Below, piece after piece: positions 46,622 to 57,542 of a DNA stretch of 64,000 nucleotides; within the stretch, counting starts at the first letter, position 1, and the number at the start of each line of letters is the position of its first letter. Origin of the DNA: Armillaria gallica (taxonomy: Eukaryota > Basidiomycota > Agaricomycetes > Agaricales > Physalacriaceae); contig JBANDB010000016.1 in NCBI GenBank assembly GCA_037576215.1, positions 310,001 to 374,000 on the forward strand, read 5' to 3'. Made by a program: the position numbers and the translations under genes. Below the pieces are notes generated by a model. It made no database searches. It was not told where the DNA came from and worked only from the letters and a program-made list of their open reading frames with translations.

Positions 46622-46636
46622 ACGGGGCCCATAACC
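46622..46636 (-). promoter_or_regulatory. Primer-binding site for a half initiator-Met tRNA
   Basis: Directly next to the 5' LTR the minus strand reads GGTTATGGGCCC. This complements the anticodon stem-loop of eukaryotic initiator tRNA-Met (GGGCCCAUAACC), the cleaved half-tRNA primer known from Drosophila copia. Confidence 0.75.
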
Positions 46637-46834
46637 TGTTAAGGTATAGAAGCTGAGGAGCACTGAATGATCACGAGATGGGCGCTAAACGGGCGCTGGA
46701 TGGGCACAGAACGGTCACAAGATGATGGTAAAAGTGTAGAATTCAACAATCAAAAATGCCACGTAACTACTGTATGTACGTATTTACGAGCACCGTCCGC
46801 ACGTGGAAGTGCTGGCCCAGTAGAAACCTCAACA
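46637..46834 (-). repeat. 5' LTR of the gag-only element
   Basis: 198 bp, partner of 45055-45252; upstream of gag on the minus strand. Confidence 0.93.
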
Positions 46835-47014
46835 GAAATGCCTTGACATCATGAGGATGCTTTCAGCATGAACATGGATGCAGCCACTTGCGATGATTAC
46901 TGTTGGGACTTGCCAATCGCTGCAGTCTCAAAATCATCGCTACTGATCCACCTGCCCTTTAAAATCTTAATGCAACTTGAGACAACTCCTATAGTATCGT
47001 CCTCTCTTACCGCC

Positions 47015-49240
47015 ATGGGTGTCAAAGGTGGCTGGGGTGTATGTTTTTTTGGTAGTGATCTAGACGCTTAACATCGCTCACATTTTCCACAGCTGCTAAA
47101 CCCCACCGACTCGATATCTCTGGTCGACTGGTCCGCTCAGATAATTTCAACAGGTACAATTCACAGCTTAGGCCCATACATAGGCATCAATGCTAGGTAT
47201 TCAATTAATACATGATCCATGTTGAGACTGACTAATCTTTCTAGTGGATGGATGTTCACTGCAAAATTCCATCATGGTCAAACAAAGAGTACAGCGCAAG
47301 CGTCATTGTTCAAGCAATTGGGTCATCTCTTTCACCTTCCAGTCCTGCCTCTATTTGTTTTTGATGGTCCAAAGTGTCCTGTCAACAAGCGTAAAAAGAA
47401 AGTAACCAAGATGACCAACTGGTTAACTGCAGAATTCAAGGACTTGCTCAAAGGATTTGGGTTCCTGTATTGGGATGTACATTGGCCTTACTTCCTCCTA
47501 TTTTCTCCTCCTTATACAAGGACTTAGGCTCCAGGCAAAGCTGAGGCTGAGCTGGCACTGCTTTCGAACAAAGGCCGGATCGATGTTGTGATGTCGGAAG
47601 ACTTCAATGCAATGTTATTCGGTGCTCAACAAGTGATGCGGATATAGGTGGTATCTCTCATTTACTTTACATTACTAAATCAAATATTTCAGCACCGATG
47701 AAAGCGACTCTAACTATATGGTCAAAGTCTATGAAAAGGGATCTCAATTCTCCCCGAACAAGCTGGTAATGATTGCGTTACTTGCCAGTGGCAATTATGA
47801 TGTAAGTCATTTAAGAAGCATCATTGAATTTATTATCACTCACATCATATAATAGGAAGGAATTAAAGGGTGTGGAATCCAGACTGCTGCCGACATCACT
47901 CTGACGGGCATCGGTGAACACCTGTTTGAGGCCCTCAAAGCTTCTCCGGTCAAAGATTACCCCATTATTGCTTCCAAATGGCACAATGACCTTTGCATTA
48001 TGCTGAAGTCCCAAAGGGTTGGCTGTCATCATGCACTGGCATTGAACATTCCTCTTGACTTTCCGAAGGTTTCAGTTTTAGTCCAATATGTTCAACCACT
48101 AATATTGGCAAATGGCTTGCTCGCCCTGCCTGCCACTCCATCACCATGCCCACCAGATATTCCCAGACTCACACAGCTGTGCGAGAATTTATTTGTCTGG
48201 GGACATTCAATGGGCATCGTCAACCATTTTTGTGAACACATTTTTCCAGGACTAGCAATTCGGGAGCTGCTTCAGGACTTGTGCAAGCAATGGGGAGTTA
48301 TGCTGGAGAGTGACATGTCCTTGTCCCCTTATACCATCATCTCTAATGTGTGTTCTATCTGTGCGAATCAGCGTGACCGATCAGACTCTGAGATTTTCGT
48401 CTCCCTCACCATCCCTCATGCTATTATCACTCAAATCAGTTCTTCCATTGATGGGAAATACAACACTGACATCACCCAGAACTCGCTTGATCAATGGCTA
48501 CAGAAACGCAATGTTCACACATGGCTTTCCCATGTATTAGCACTCCATGCATGGCCAACCATTCTAGACAAGGAGGAACATCTGATATCCAAGGCTGCTA
48601 AGAAACGCGGTCCTCTACCAGCACGCATCAAAGACAAGGGGCCACCATCGCCGCCACAGCAGTCTAGAAGAGCAGTCGCTGAACCAGTCAGGGAAGAGAG
48701 CGAACACCTGCATGGTGAGAGTTACTGTCTGTGTCAAACGTGCATGACTCATGTGCAGTAGAAACTTTTACAGGAAAATGAGCTCGCTCTACCTCAATTA
48801 TTGATATTTCTAGTGGTGAGGATGAGAGCGAAACTGGTAAGAATCACCAAAGTCGATGTGTCGGACACACCCATAGATATTTTCTAGAAATTCCAGTGAA
48901 AAAACGCCGCTATCATGCAGCATCCCCGATGTACCTCGCTCAACCTCAATTATTGATATTTCTAGCAGTGAGGATGAGAGCGAGACAGGTAAGAATCACC
49001 AAAGTTGATGTGTCGGATGCACCCATAAATATTTTCTAGAAATTTCAGTGAAAAAACACCGCCATCATGCAGCATCCCCGACGTACCCTCGCTCCACCTC
49101 AGTTATTGATATTTCTAGTGGTGAGGATGAGAGTGAAACCGATAAGAATCACCAAACTCAATGTTTTCGAAGCATCTATAGCTATTTTCTAGAAAAATCA
49201 CCCCCATCATGCCAAGTCCCCGATGTATCATATCCAGGTT
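47015..49240 (+). pseudogene. XPG/PIN-family nuclease (GEN1/Yen1-like), damaged active site
   Basis: ATG 47015 gives MGVKGGWG, the XPG N-terminal signature. Exons: 47015-47038, 47093-47196, 47245-47476, 47528-about 47647, about 47694-47801, 47856-48714, then repeat exons from 48774. XPG-N: GPYIGINASGWMF, LPLFVFDGPKCP. XPG-I: APGKAEAELALL and VVMSEDFNAMLFGA. Then IALLASGNYD and GIKGCGIQTA of the helix-hairpin-helix. The family has Asp in IGIDAS, Glu in GEAEAE and Asp in SDDVDT and GGDYD; here they are N, K, E/N and N. An in-frame TAG (47645) and a lost frame at the exon 4/5 junction add to this. Family members cut branched DNA such as Holliday junctions; this copy should not. The tail carries SUMO-interacting-type repeats. 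Confidence 0.78.
48783..49235 (+). repeat. Three tandem 152-bp units, each an exon-intron pair coding a SUMO-interacting-type motif
   Basis: Units start at CTCGCT 48783, 48935 and 49088 (spacing 152 and 153). Each holds STS[IV]IDISSGEDESET, an intron GTAAGAATC..TTTTCTAG, and [KR]-rich linker VKKRRYHAASP. The first unit joins exon 6 in frame through a TGA (48779) that was probably CGA. Unit 2 has Ser for Gly in the core and a 1-base loss before it. Unit 3 has lost its donor (GATAAG). I/V-I-D-I followed by Ser and acidic residues is the usual form of a SUMO-interacting motif. Confidence 0.82.
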
Positions 49241-49377
49241 CACTGTTTGGACACTGGCGAGATCTTAGAGCTTTGTACGGACGACAAAGATGGAACTTGA
49301 ATAGGGGTACTCCTCCTATTATATGTATATATATTCATGTACTTTCTCAAAGTTTTCCTTACCTTGCATACTGTTCC

Positions 49378-49407
49378 CCGTCTCTCTCTCTCTGGTCTCT
49401 CTCTCTA
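49378..49407 (+). promoter_or_regulatory. CT-rich tract just upstream of the recombinase start
   Basis: TCTCTCTCTCT..TCTCTCTCTAT ends at the ATG. Pyrimidine tracts before the start are common core-promoter features in filamentous fungi. This could equally be a microsatellite. Confidence 0.35.
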
Positions 49408-51090
49408 TCATGATGGCTGTTGCAAGCAAGATGAAAGTTGGAGACAACAATATTGCAAATGCTAAAGGGATTTGCAGAGTCCTGGACAAGTCTCGCCCCG
49501 ACTATCCAGAGGAAAACGAAATTGAGGATGATGTTGAGGGGGAGCGAGAAACCTGGGGTGATACGTACAATCATGACGACAACAGTGACATGCAAATGGA
49601 CCCAAGCATATCTGCTGAAGACAGAGATTATCTTGATGTCATCCGGGATGCTTCAAAAGGCATCAAAGAGGGCACGAATGATGCTTATCAAGGGTATAGC
49701 CAGCCATTCTCACTTCACTACTATTGTGCTAATCAAGCTGTCTCTTACTAGTGTCATGAGACTGTTCAATGAATTCCTTGTTGAAGAGGGGTTCATCCAA
49801 CCTGGCACCAACATCTTCAAGCAAAAGGTGCTCAATCCAAAGACTGATTACTATATCATCGGCTTTATTATGAGCAAGTATGTCTTTCCTCTTGCAATTC
49901 CCAATGATTGTCTAATGTTCCTTCGAGATGCGATGATTGTGATATGCATGGGGTTGACAAAGCGCCCCATGTCATTCAGAATAGCTACTCATATGCACAG
50001 AAACTTCGGGCAGGTGCTACTTTTGGCTTTCGAACAGCTGGTGGTAGGGAGCGTGCTTGGAACAGGGAAAACACCTCTGGAAATCCCTCGATCTCACAGT
50101 TGGTCTCATGCTACATGCTCAGGTTACAAAAGCGTAAGGTGACAGAGTTGAAGATGTGTATTCATCACCTGTCTAACAAGGTTTCCAGGTAGCTAAGGGA
50201 GAAACTTCCACAAGCACTAATGCTATTAGTCCTGTAGGTCTTCCATTTGATCTACGATCTTAACCTCAATGATTTTCAGGATGATCTTCTCAAGCTGTAT
50301 GAGTTCAATCGCCATGTGGAGAACTGGGATAATGCACAAGTATCTGCTAATAATTGGTGTGGAGCAAACATGCGCCGTCTCCTTGAAGCCATCTATCTTG
50401 TTGCATTTACATGCTTACTTCGTATCGATGAGGCACTGAAGATCCAGTAGATGGTACAGCTTGCGTGTCAGTGACTCTGCCATTCCACAAGAACAGCCCA
50501 TATGGGAGTAAGTCTATTGAGTGCTAGATCTCTGCTGCAACACTAACAGTAATGCAGAGATACCACCGTTCATACTCAGAGAGCTTCCGGATGATATGGC
50601 ACATCTTTGCCCTGTTAGAGCACTTGCAGAATGGGTTGGCACCTCGGAGATTCTACATGGCTATCTGTTCCGCAGGATGGATAAAAGAGATAGGCCGATT
50701 GTTGCAAAAAACACCCACATGGTAAGGGCACCTCATTTTCCAATCACATGCGTAATTCACTTCTGGATTCTTGATCCCCATTAGACTGCAGAAGCGTTTC
50801 TGGAACTGTTTCGTAACAATTTGTGTGACCTAGAAATCGTGCCTTATGCTTATGGCACCCACTCTTTTTGCCATGGAGGCTGCCAATGGCTCTCCGTCAA
50901 TCTTCATTGGTCGCTTCAGCAAATATGCGAGTGGGGAGGATGGAGCTCTGATTTTTCTCACTTGACCATTGTTAAATACCTCATCTCCTGGAATGATAAC
51001 CCAATGTTACGACGGGATGATTTCTTCAAGCTTGACCACCAATTGTTAGTCCAGTGCCGGACTTGTGGTCGCACATGTCCATGTGCTTAG
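49408..51090 (+). pseudogene. Crypton-like tyrosine recombinase, decayed
   Basis: Pieces in order: an acidic N-terminus (EENEIEDDVEGERETWGD, 49500-), an intron 49695-49751, EFLVEEGFIQPGTNIFKQKV, then HGVDKAPHVIQNSYSYAQKL and RAGATFGF (49930-50020), NPSISQLVSCYMLRLQKRKV, EFNRHVENWDN, LVAFTCLLRIDEALKIQ (50396-50446), ELPDDMAHLCPVRALAEWVG, and GTHSFCHGGCQWLS..ICEWGGWSSDFSHLTIVKYL. The active-site Arg I (codon 50421) and Tyr (50977-50979) are present. The HxxR box reads HSFC (Cys codon 50869-50871), and CH stands where RR is usual, both CpG changes. Frames change several times. These recombinases move Crypton-type elements without target duplications. Confidence 0.78.
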
Positions 51091-51189
51091 ACATATTGAT
51101 TAACTATACTATTTGATATCAACAGCGAAATTCATTGTCCAAACATATACTACTAGTGAGAATTGTAAATTAATCATCATCCTGGCTCT
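51091..51189. other. Short gap between convergent genes
   Basis: AT-rich, between the recombinase stop and the end of the minus-strand gene. No terminator motif is certain. Confidence 0.4.
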
Positions 51190-53323
51190 CCATCCCATTC
51201 TTCTTTCTGTCAAGGTTGGCTATTTTGGAGGCATCTATCATAGTCACCCATGCACACCCATTCCTCCCTACGTACCCAAACTCACTCACAAATCTATCTC
51301 CGTATTCATTGATGGCCCTTTGGGTCAATTCTGCATCGGCCTCCTTCCGTTCTTCTCGAAGGATGTCTGATATTCATGAGAAAGAGAACCATTGACCTGA
51401 CACATGCGAGAAACGAGCCCAGAACCCATCTGGCGTGAGAGCCCGATAGGACTTCATAAAATGCTAATGGTAATGGTTGAGTGAGAGAAAATGCAGCTGG
51501 GAAAACCACATATGTGCCAAAGACCCCAGATGTGTTTTAGTCATTTCCACTCACCAGGCAGTGCATTGTTTGAACAATAAAGATCGCGCCAAAGTCTGAT
51601 AGGAATTGGATGCTCATAGATTTTGATTGGGTAATCGCTGGTGGGACACCACTCAGGACTGCCATCGTCCCAGCTAGTGATAAGGCTTGTCATATCTGAG
51701 GCATATCAGAATGGCTTTGTTGGAGGGACTGTGCCTTGATTGACACTCAAGCTGGTGCCATCTGCAAACTGCAAGGTGCATTGCTTGGAGCCACTGGACA
51801 CAGCATCGGAAGCTTTTGTGTTGTGGCCATTTGTCAGGGGTGAAAATGCTGGCATCACCTGGGGAGGTGGAAAGGAGGGCAGAGTGGCTTGGTCCAGTGT
51901 GAGCCGTTCAAAGGATGGCATGGTGGGTGAATCAGGCCGATCCACAGCATCAAAGATGTCGACAGAATGCGCCGTAAGTCCCATGCTGGCAGTGTCAATG
52001 CTAATTGAGGGACAGGGAGACAATGTAGTCAGTGTGACACCAGTTGATGATGCAACCGCAGCTAGCCAAGCCTCAACAATGGAGGCAACACAGTCTGCAA
52101 ACAGCAGGTTTTCAAAGAGATCTGAGGGCTGTACAAGAATGGAATCAATTAATCATTGTCAGAGTAGGATGATGGTGAGAGACATACATTGAACGATTGT
52201 CTGACAGAGATACTATTTGCCCTTTGCTCCTGGAGATGGGTATGGCATGGGACTTTTGGCTTGGCATTGGCAATCCTGGCTTGCACATGGTGACACTGAA
52301 AAACTCGTTAGGAACTGCAATGTTGAAAGAGCTAGAACAGGAAGCGAACCCATGGCAGTATCTCATCGATCTCAGCCTGACTCCGGGTGTCCTTTGACCG
52401 TTGAACAGACAATCCCACTGCAGAGGTATTCGCTGGCTGACTTGCGTTTGCAGTGAGGAGACAAGTGCATAAATGAGTTGGCTTCCTTGGCTTCTTTGTC
52501 TTTGTGATCCCACCGCTTGTGACCCCATGGCTCCTGATGCCTTTGTGAGCGATCCATGCTGGAAGTAACAGGCTAGTAGGAGAAGGGAAATTAGCTGCTG
52601 TAAGGATTTTGTGAACACTCATTGACGCACCTTGATCTCCATTTCTCCATCCCACCATGGCTGAATGAGATCAGTCGCTCCCGTCGCACGGGCTTGGTGC
52701 CTGAGTAGGCGAGATTGAACTGCTTGCACAGTTCCATGAAGTCAACACTTGAATTTGATGCCATAGACCTATAAAATGTAAAGCATCAACAGGATTAGCA
52801 GGGAAGGGCGAACATACAAGTCAATTATCTCCACCCCAAAGTTCCCATCCTTGTCTGGGCCTACAGGGAAAGGATATTTAGACTCTTCATCTTCTGGAGT
52901 TGTTGTCACTGAAGGAGGTGGACCCTGCTCCTCTGCTGTGGGCACCAGTGCTGTCAGAGATGTAGAAGGCGGCTCCCATGCCATGTCCATGGTGAGTCCA
53001 ACAACAACAAGTCCAACGGTGTGAGCAGCATCTTCCTTAGCGTGGTCGCAGTCAAGCTTCCTTAGCTTGAGCTTGATGATGAGAACGGCTGTCAAAATGA
53101 GAGCAACGAAGGTGCCAAGTGCTCCAAGGCCAGCAGCAAGACTTGGTATTCCACCACTGTAAAAACAGGGAAAACAGGGAAGAGTCTCAGCATAGCATAT
53201 TAATAATAGGGGTGGGCAGGGAGAAAATGGCATGGCCGCTCCATGTTTGGATATGAACACAATGGGCAGGAGGAGAGAGGAACAGAGGAACAAATGCAAA
53301 AAAAAAAATACAGGGGCAGGCAA
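51190..53323 (-). pseudogene. Membrane-anchored SAP-like protein, Agaricomycete family of unknown function
   Basis: Exon 1 (53323-52818) has an N-terminal hydrophobic stretch, then a clear membrane segment AAGLGALGTFVALILTAVLI followed by KLKLRK, an acidic part and FGVEIIDL. After an intron (52817-52769), exon 2 (52768-52631) gives SSVDFMELCKQFNLAYSGTK and RERLISFS, the helix-loop-helix pattern of a SAP DNA-binding domain. A second intron (52630-52573) leads to VQRSKDTRSQAEIDEILPWV. The last part (about 52140-51560) is Pro/Ser-rich, with SLITSWDDGSPEW and IPIRLWRDLYCS; a coiled tail EERKEADAELTQRAINEYGD lies near 51340. An in-frame TGA (about 51704) and further damage suggest a pseudogene. 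It is convergent with the recombinase. Confidence 0.6.
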
Positions 53324-53583
53324 AAAGGGACAGAACGCGATCAGCCGTGCCCAACGAACGCGATGATCATCTCATCAGAGGAGGGCACGGAGGCAATCAA
53401 GGGCAGAGCCAAACAGAAAGACGATCCCTGGGAGTGTCTTGTCTCGTGTGACGAGACATTGATTTCGGCAATCGCCGCGTGATCCGAACGTCTATATCCT
53501 GAGAGAAGCTACTAAGTATGTAGCTCATTATTGGTCGGATCTATAGGAGGTTGAAGTTGGAAGTGATCATCAGCTTCTCATGT
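53324..53583. other. Spacer
   Basis: Contains a short open frame ending ..WECLVSCDETLISAIAA (stop near 53480) without known domain. Confidence 0.35.
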
Positions 53584-53658
53584 ACATCAATCGTGTAATG
53601 GTTAGTCCGATCTCTACACATGTAAGGATGCGGTCAGGGTTCGACTCCCTACTGATGC
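53584..53658 (+). pseudogene. tRNA-like sequence, decayed
   Basis: 75 nt with tRNA order: an acceptor ACATCAA against TGATGC (two A:C pairs that would be G:C before G-to-A change), a D-loop TAATGGTTAGT, an anticodon region near 53615-53621 and a T-arm CAGGGTTCGACTCCCTA. The D-stem does not pair, and the anticodon cannot be fixed with confidence (CAC or ACA). Probably a tRNA pseudogene; it lies just outside block C. Confidence 0.4.
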
Positions 53659-55149
53659 CTACTTCACCGCCTGGATCCTTTTTATGTTCTTAGTGTGTAG
53701 AGTCTTTACTATTTCTTTTACTAATTACAATAACAAAGATAGGCAGTGGTTAAGCCATCACCCTATTCATCGGATCCAGATATTCCAATGTCTTTCCTGC
53801 CTTTGTGTAAACGGATAGCCGATTTGGTTTGATGAAGACAATGATCACTATGAGGCAGTGATTCACATGTGAGGACAAGAGAGTCATGGTCTCACACACG
53901 AGACAGTGCTCACGAGAGCAAGAGGATCTCGTATCCCTTTGCACGATCATCAGAGAAAAGGAACGTGTGGATATCCCGAACTTCCTCTAATGCGAAGCAC
54001 GTCGTCTGAGCCTCTAAGGATATTCGATGGTTGAGCTGGAAAAATGGACATATATTACTACATAAATTTGAATTGCATACCTGTAAAGTCCGTATTTCAC
54101 TCCTTGCGAGTCATGCGATGGCTTTTGCAAGTCCGAGTGGTCATTGGCAGCTTTAAAGGACACTTGTCATGCAGCAATTATAGTTGCGGAACAGGCTGTC
54201 TAAGGCCTTGCTCCTTAGCTTACACAGGGACTGGGTGAATGGCAGTGAGCATAAAAGGTGGGTGCGCATCAACAGCAGTCGGCCCGAAGTCCGGATGTGA
54301 AATTCAGATGACGTGTCCAATGTTTTCCCACGACTCCTCTGTTTCTGACCGCGACCATCAACCATCGACCCGCTCTCTGCCCTTTTCCGTCCTGGAACAC
54401 CGTAATATGCGCTTGTACCGGACCTTTTTCTTTTATTCGCTGCATGAGGATTATTTTCGGAAGAGATGTTAAGCGAAGCAATGACTCGAGAGCGAAGCGA
54501 TGACGGCTAGGAAAGGTAGGCCCATTTTTTTTCACGTTGATTTTGAGTGGCCAAGTTCATTAGGGAATATACGGCAGGTTTTTTTTTTACCGCTATTCTC
54601 GGCATCTGCGACTCGTTGGTGCATTCGACGCGGTTTTCCCTTGGTAAGGTCCTAGGCGTATCTCCCTTTCGTCGCTCAAGCGCTCATTAACATTACGTCT
54701 ATCAGTACTCTTGATTTGCTCTTGATATGCTCAGACATATCATCGAAGGAAAGAAATGGACGTGGACTCAATTCTTGGAGTGACAAGTGGTGACTTGCCT
54801 GGAGTAGCCGCCTATGAGGCTACAACGAAAAGGTACGTGACATGTCCTGTCGCTTTCTTCCGTTTCCCAATATGTTTGACAGTGTAACGTCTGTTCGTCG
54901 AGCTCATCAGCGGCTTGCTCGAAGTGCAGTAAGGGATGCAAGACCACGTTCCTTGTCCAACATCGGATCCGACGATCCGAACCTTTGAAGTTTCGGCTCA
55001 GCTGGGGATGCTTACACTCTGGTGCGTGGTATTTTGTTCATTCATACTGTTCGATCCTTACAATTTTCTCGTAGCATTCAGTTCGACGGATAAGCCTTCT
55101 GTATCTCACCGGCGACGGCATATATTCATGTCGATGCGACTCGGATGAC
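53659..55149. repeat. Spacer and start of block C
   Basis: From about 53937 onward collinear with 18878-20560 of block B, minus the MITE. No gene recognised. CpG sites are much better kept here. Confidence 0.55.
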
Positions 55150-55980
55150 CGAAGCGAGCATGCGGCAACGAGGTCATCAACACGTACCCACCCTGCACCG
55201 TCATCAGGTTGATACCGGTTTCTTTCTTCATTACCTCCAGTGGTGTCGCAAGACCTCGCAGCTATGTATCATCCTGACTTCGATACCCCAGGCGCCGACG
55301 CTCTTGTATCCTCGCTCGTCGGCACGCTATTCTGTCTTCCATCATCAGTCTTGCGAAGGTCCACTGCGTTCTTCACTTTGAGCCCTTTCACTTTCGTACC
55401 AAATAGCATACCTATTCCCCTCCATGAACATGATGCCGTCCTCGTGCGACTGCGATAACTCCTCAGCAGTCTTGTGTTCCCTCCTTGGCACACCTATGAT
55501 GACTTCGAAGGTGTACTCTTACTAGCCGAGACTTGGGGATGGAAAAGCGCACATCTATCGCTGCGCCCGCATTCACACGAGAACGGCTCCCGGTGTATGC
55601 ACTAGCGACGAGGTTTGTATAGGAGGACGAAGCCGAGTATGCTTCAAAGCATACGAGCGGATCTCAATGCGCGCACTAGTGAAACCACTCACGTTTCACC
55701 GGATGCGGCGAGATGAGGTTCTGGAGGTATGGAGTGGGACGCGAGGTGTAGCGGATGCTTGGTCGACGGGTCAGCGTGGACGATGCTTGTATGGAAGATG
55801 TTTTGGGAAATGGATGGGAGGCCGTTTGTGTTCGTTATAGAAGTGTGGCCCCAGATGGATGCGTGTTGGACGGACCGGGATGTGGGAGGTTGGTGTATGA
55901 TACACTCGGAAACAGTGTAAAGCGAAGGTTAGGACGATGCATCACCCATCTGTTTTTCGCTAACGGTATATTTTCATAGT
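55150..55980 (+). pseudogene. BTB/POZ-like remnant, block C
   Basis: VSQDLAAMYHPDFDTPGADA, LVSSLVGTLFCLPSSVLRRS, then FTFVPNSIPIPLHEHDAVLV, LLLAETWGME and the C-terminal part from 55720 (VSVDDACMEDVLGNGWEAVC). At least three frame changes and several stops separate these. The least CpG-decayed of the four BTB-like remnants here, hence the best reference for the family. Confidence 0.58.
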
Positions 55981-57542
55981 ATGTTCGCTAGGGGTATCGA
56001 AGGAACGCCCAATGCTTTTCATTGCTGTAGGTGTGCATTCCGTCTCCACTGCCAGATGCCTTTGTCAGTCCTGACAATAATGTAGGGTGTATTTATCGTC
56101 CTTTTTTTGAAGCCGTCATTTACGAAAGGTCAAAGCATCGTTTCCTTATGACGCACCTGAACACGTCTCTGATAGACGCCGTACAGTAGTATCTATTACG
56201 TACCCAATGTGATCACCTGTGTTATATCCATTCAGTATACTGCCTGAACTGCCTGAACATGGAACGAAAACCTAAACGTCCTGCGTCTCCGCCTCGTGAA
56301 CATCATCTAACCTCATGTTCCCGACATAAGTCGGATACAAGGAATCGAACCTGATGTAGCGGTTTTATCTTTTTAACCTTATCCGACGTTGCATGGGCGA
56401 TCACTTTTGCGCAAAGGATCTACAAAGTCAGACATTTACATGATTAGGAGGGAAAAACAAGGACAGGACACCGCGACGGACAAGCATATACACCTCAGCT
56501 ACTCATCGACATCGAGACGGCCTCTCCGGCCCGACGCAAAATCGCGCTGATGGCATGGGGACATCCGGCTTTTACTTGGTCAACCTCATCGTTGATAATC
56601 CGACTATCCTCTCTTCAACTGCCCTTGTGATACTAGCATTGCCGTCGAGACGAAACTACAAAAGCTACGGTGGCCACGAATCCTAATTCACTCCCTCTGC
56701 TTGGTGGTCGGGATGGGAATTAGAGGCAGGCGTCAGACCGAGGCTAGACACAACTCGGAGCGGAGCTGCTTTACTGAGTAGCTTTGGCCCGTATTATGGT
56801 TGCAAACAACCGAAAAGTCCAACATGCTCGTTCCACTACTCTTACTGGACATTACCATGAGAAGCCCCAGGCACGTACGAGAAATGTGCCGCCTCCACAC
56901 TGCTTGCATCCTCTGAACCTTGTTTGGTCAACGCACGGTATTCAGCGTCCCTCCACAAATATGGGGATGATTACGCTTCTTGACAAAATACGCACCTTGA
57001 AAAGTTGACCTAGATGCATCGCCTGGAATATCGTTGGCTAATTGATATCGGGCATCAAAGTAGGGAGGAATGGTAGCGGGCATTCGGTCAGGGTGCTGTA
57101 CGTTTTCATTTTGTGACGCTTTGGATGGCATGGATATACCTCGAGTAAGTGTCTGTTTGTGTTCTTATGCTCGATTTCTGCTAAAAATGTCTCATTTTTC
57201 TTAGATTCTCCTTGACCAGGCGTACACTATCCATGATTGTGGTCGATGAGTAGTATTTCATGCCATCTGGGGTGACGAACCTTTCAGGGGAGTGACGACA
57301 GCGTCGAGGATGTACAAAGCAATCCTGGCTCGCGATATGATAATTTGTTGTTCGCCTTGTAAACGTTTGCAAGTTCCTATCCTCTTGTCGGGGAATGTTC
57401 ATGTCTGTAAGTTTCGGTCATCATTCCGTTCTTTGGTTATCTTATCATATCTTACAGCACGATTCACTGACGCCACAGCACTGCGAGTTTGACGCCGGCT
57501 TCTGCATCACCCTCTACAGCACTAGTCTTACCAACAACGACC
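55981..57542. repeat. Block C spacer upstream of MLKL-like copy C1
   Basis: Collinear with 22546-23953 plus 26295-26440. It includes the empty LINE target near 57390. No gene recognised. Confidence 0.5.

Larger units (their letters stand above)
45055..46834 (-). mobile_element. Gag-only Copia-type LTR element (TR-GAG class), young
   Basis: Two 198-bp LTRs (45055-45252 and 46637-46834) differ at only two sites, both CpG. Each runs TGTT..AACA. The flanks are GAAAC and GAAAT, a 5-bp duplication with one C/T difference. The 1384-bp interior, read on the minus strand, has a primer-binding site against initiator tRNA-Met, an intact 346-codon gag, a short acidic tail region and a polypurine tract. 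There is no protease, integrase or reverse transcriptase. It resembles the TR-GAG elements described in plants, which depend on enzymes of full-length relatives. Confidence 0.88.
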
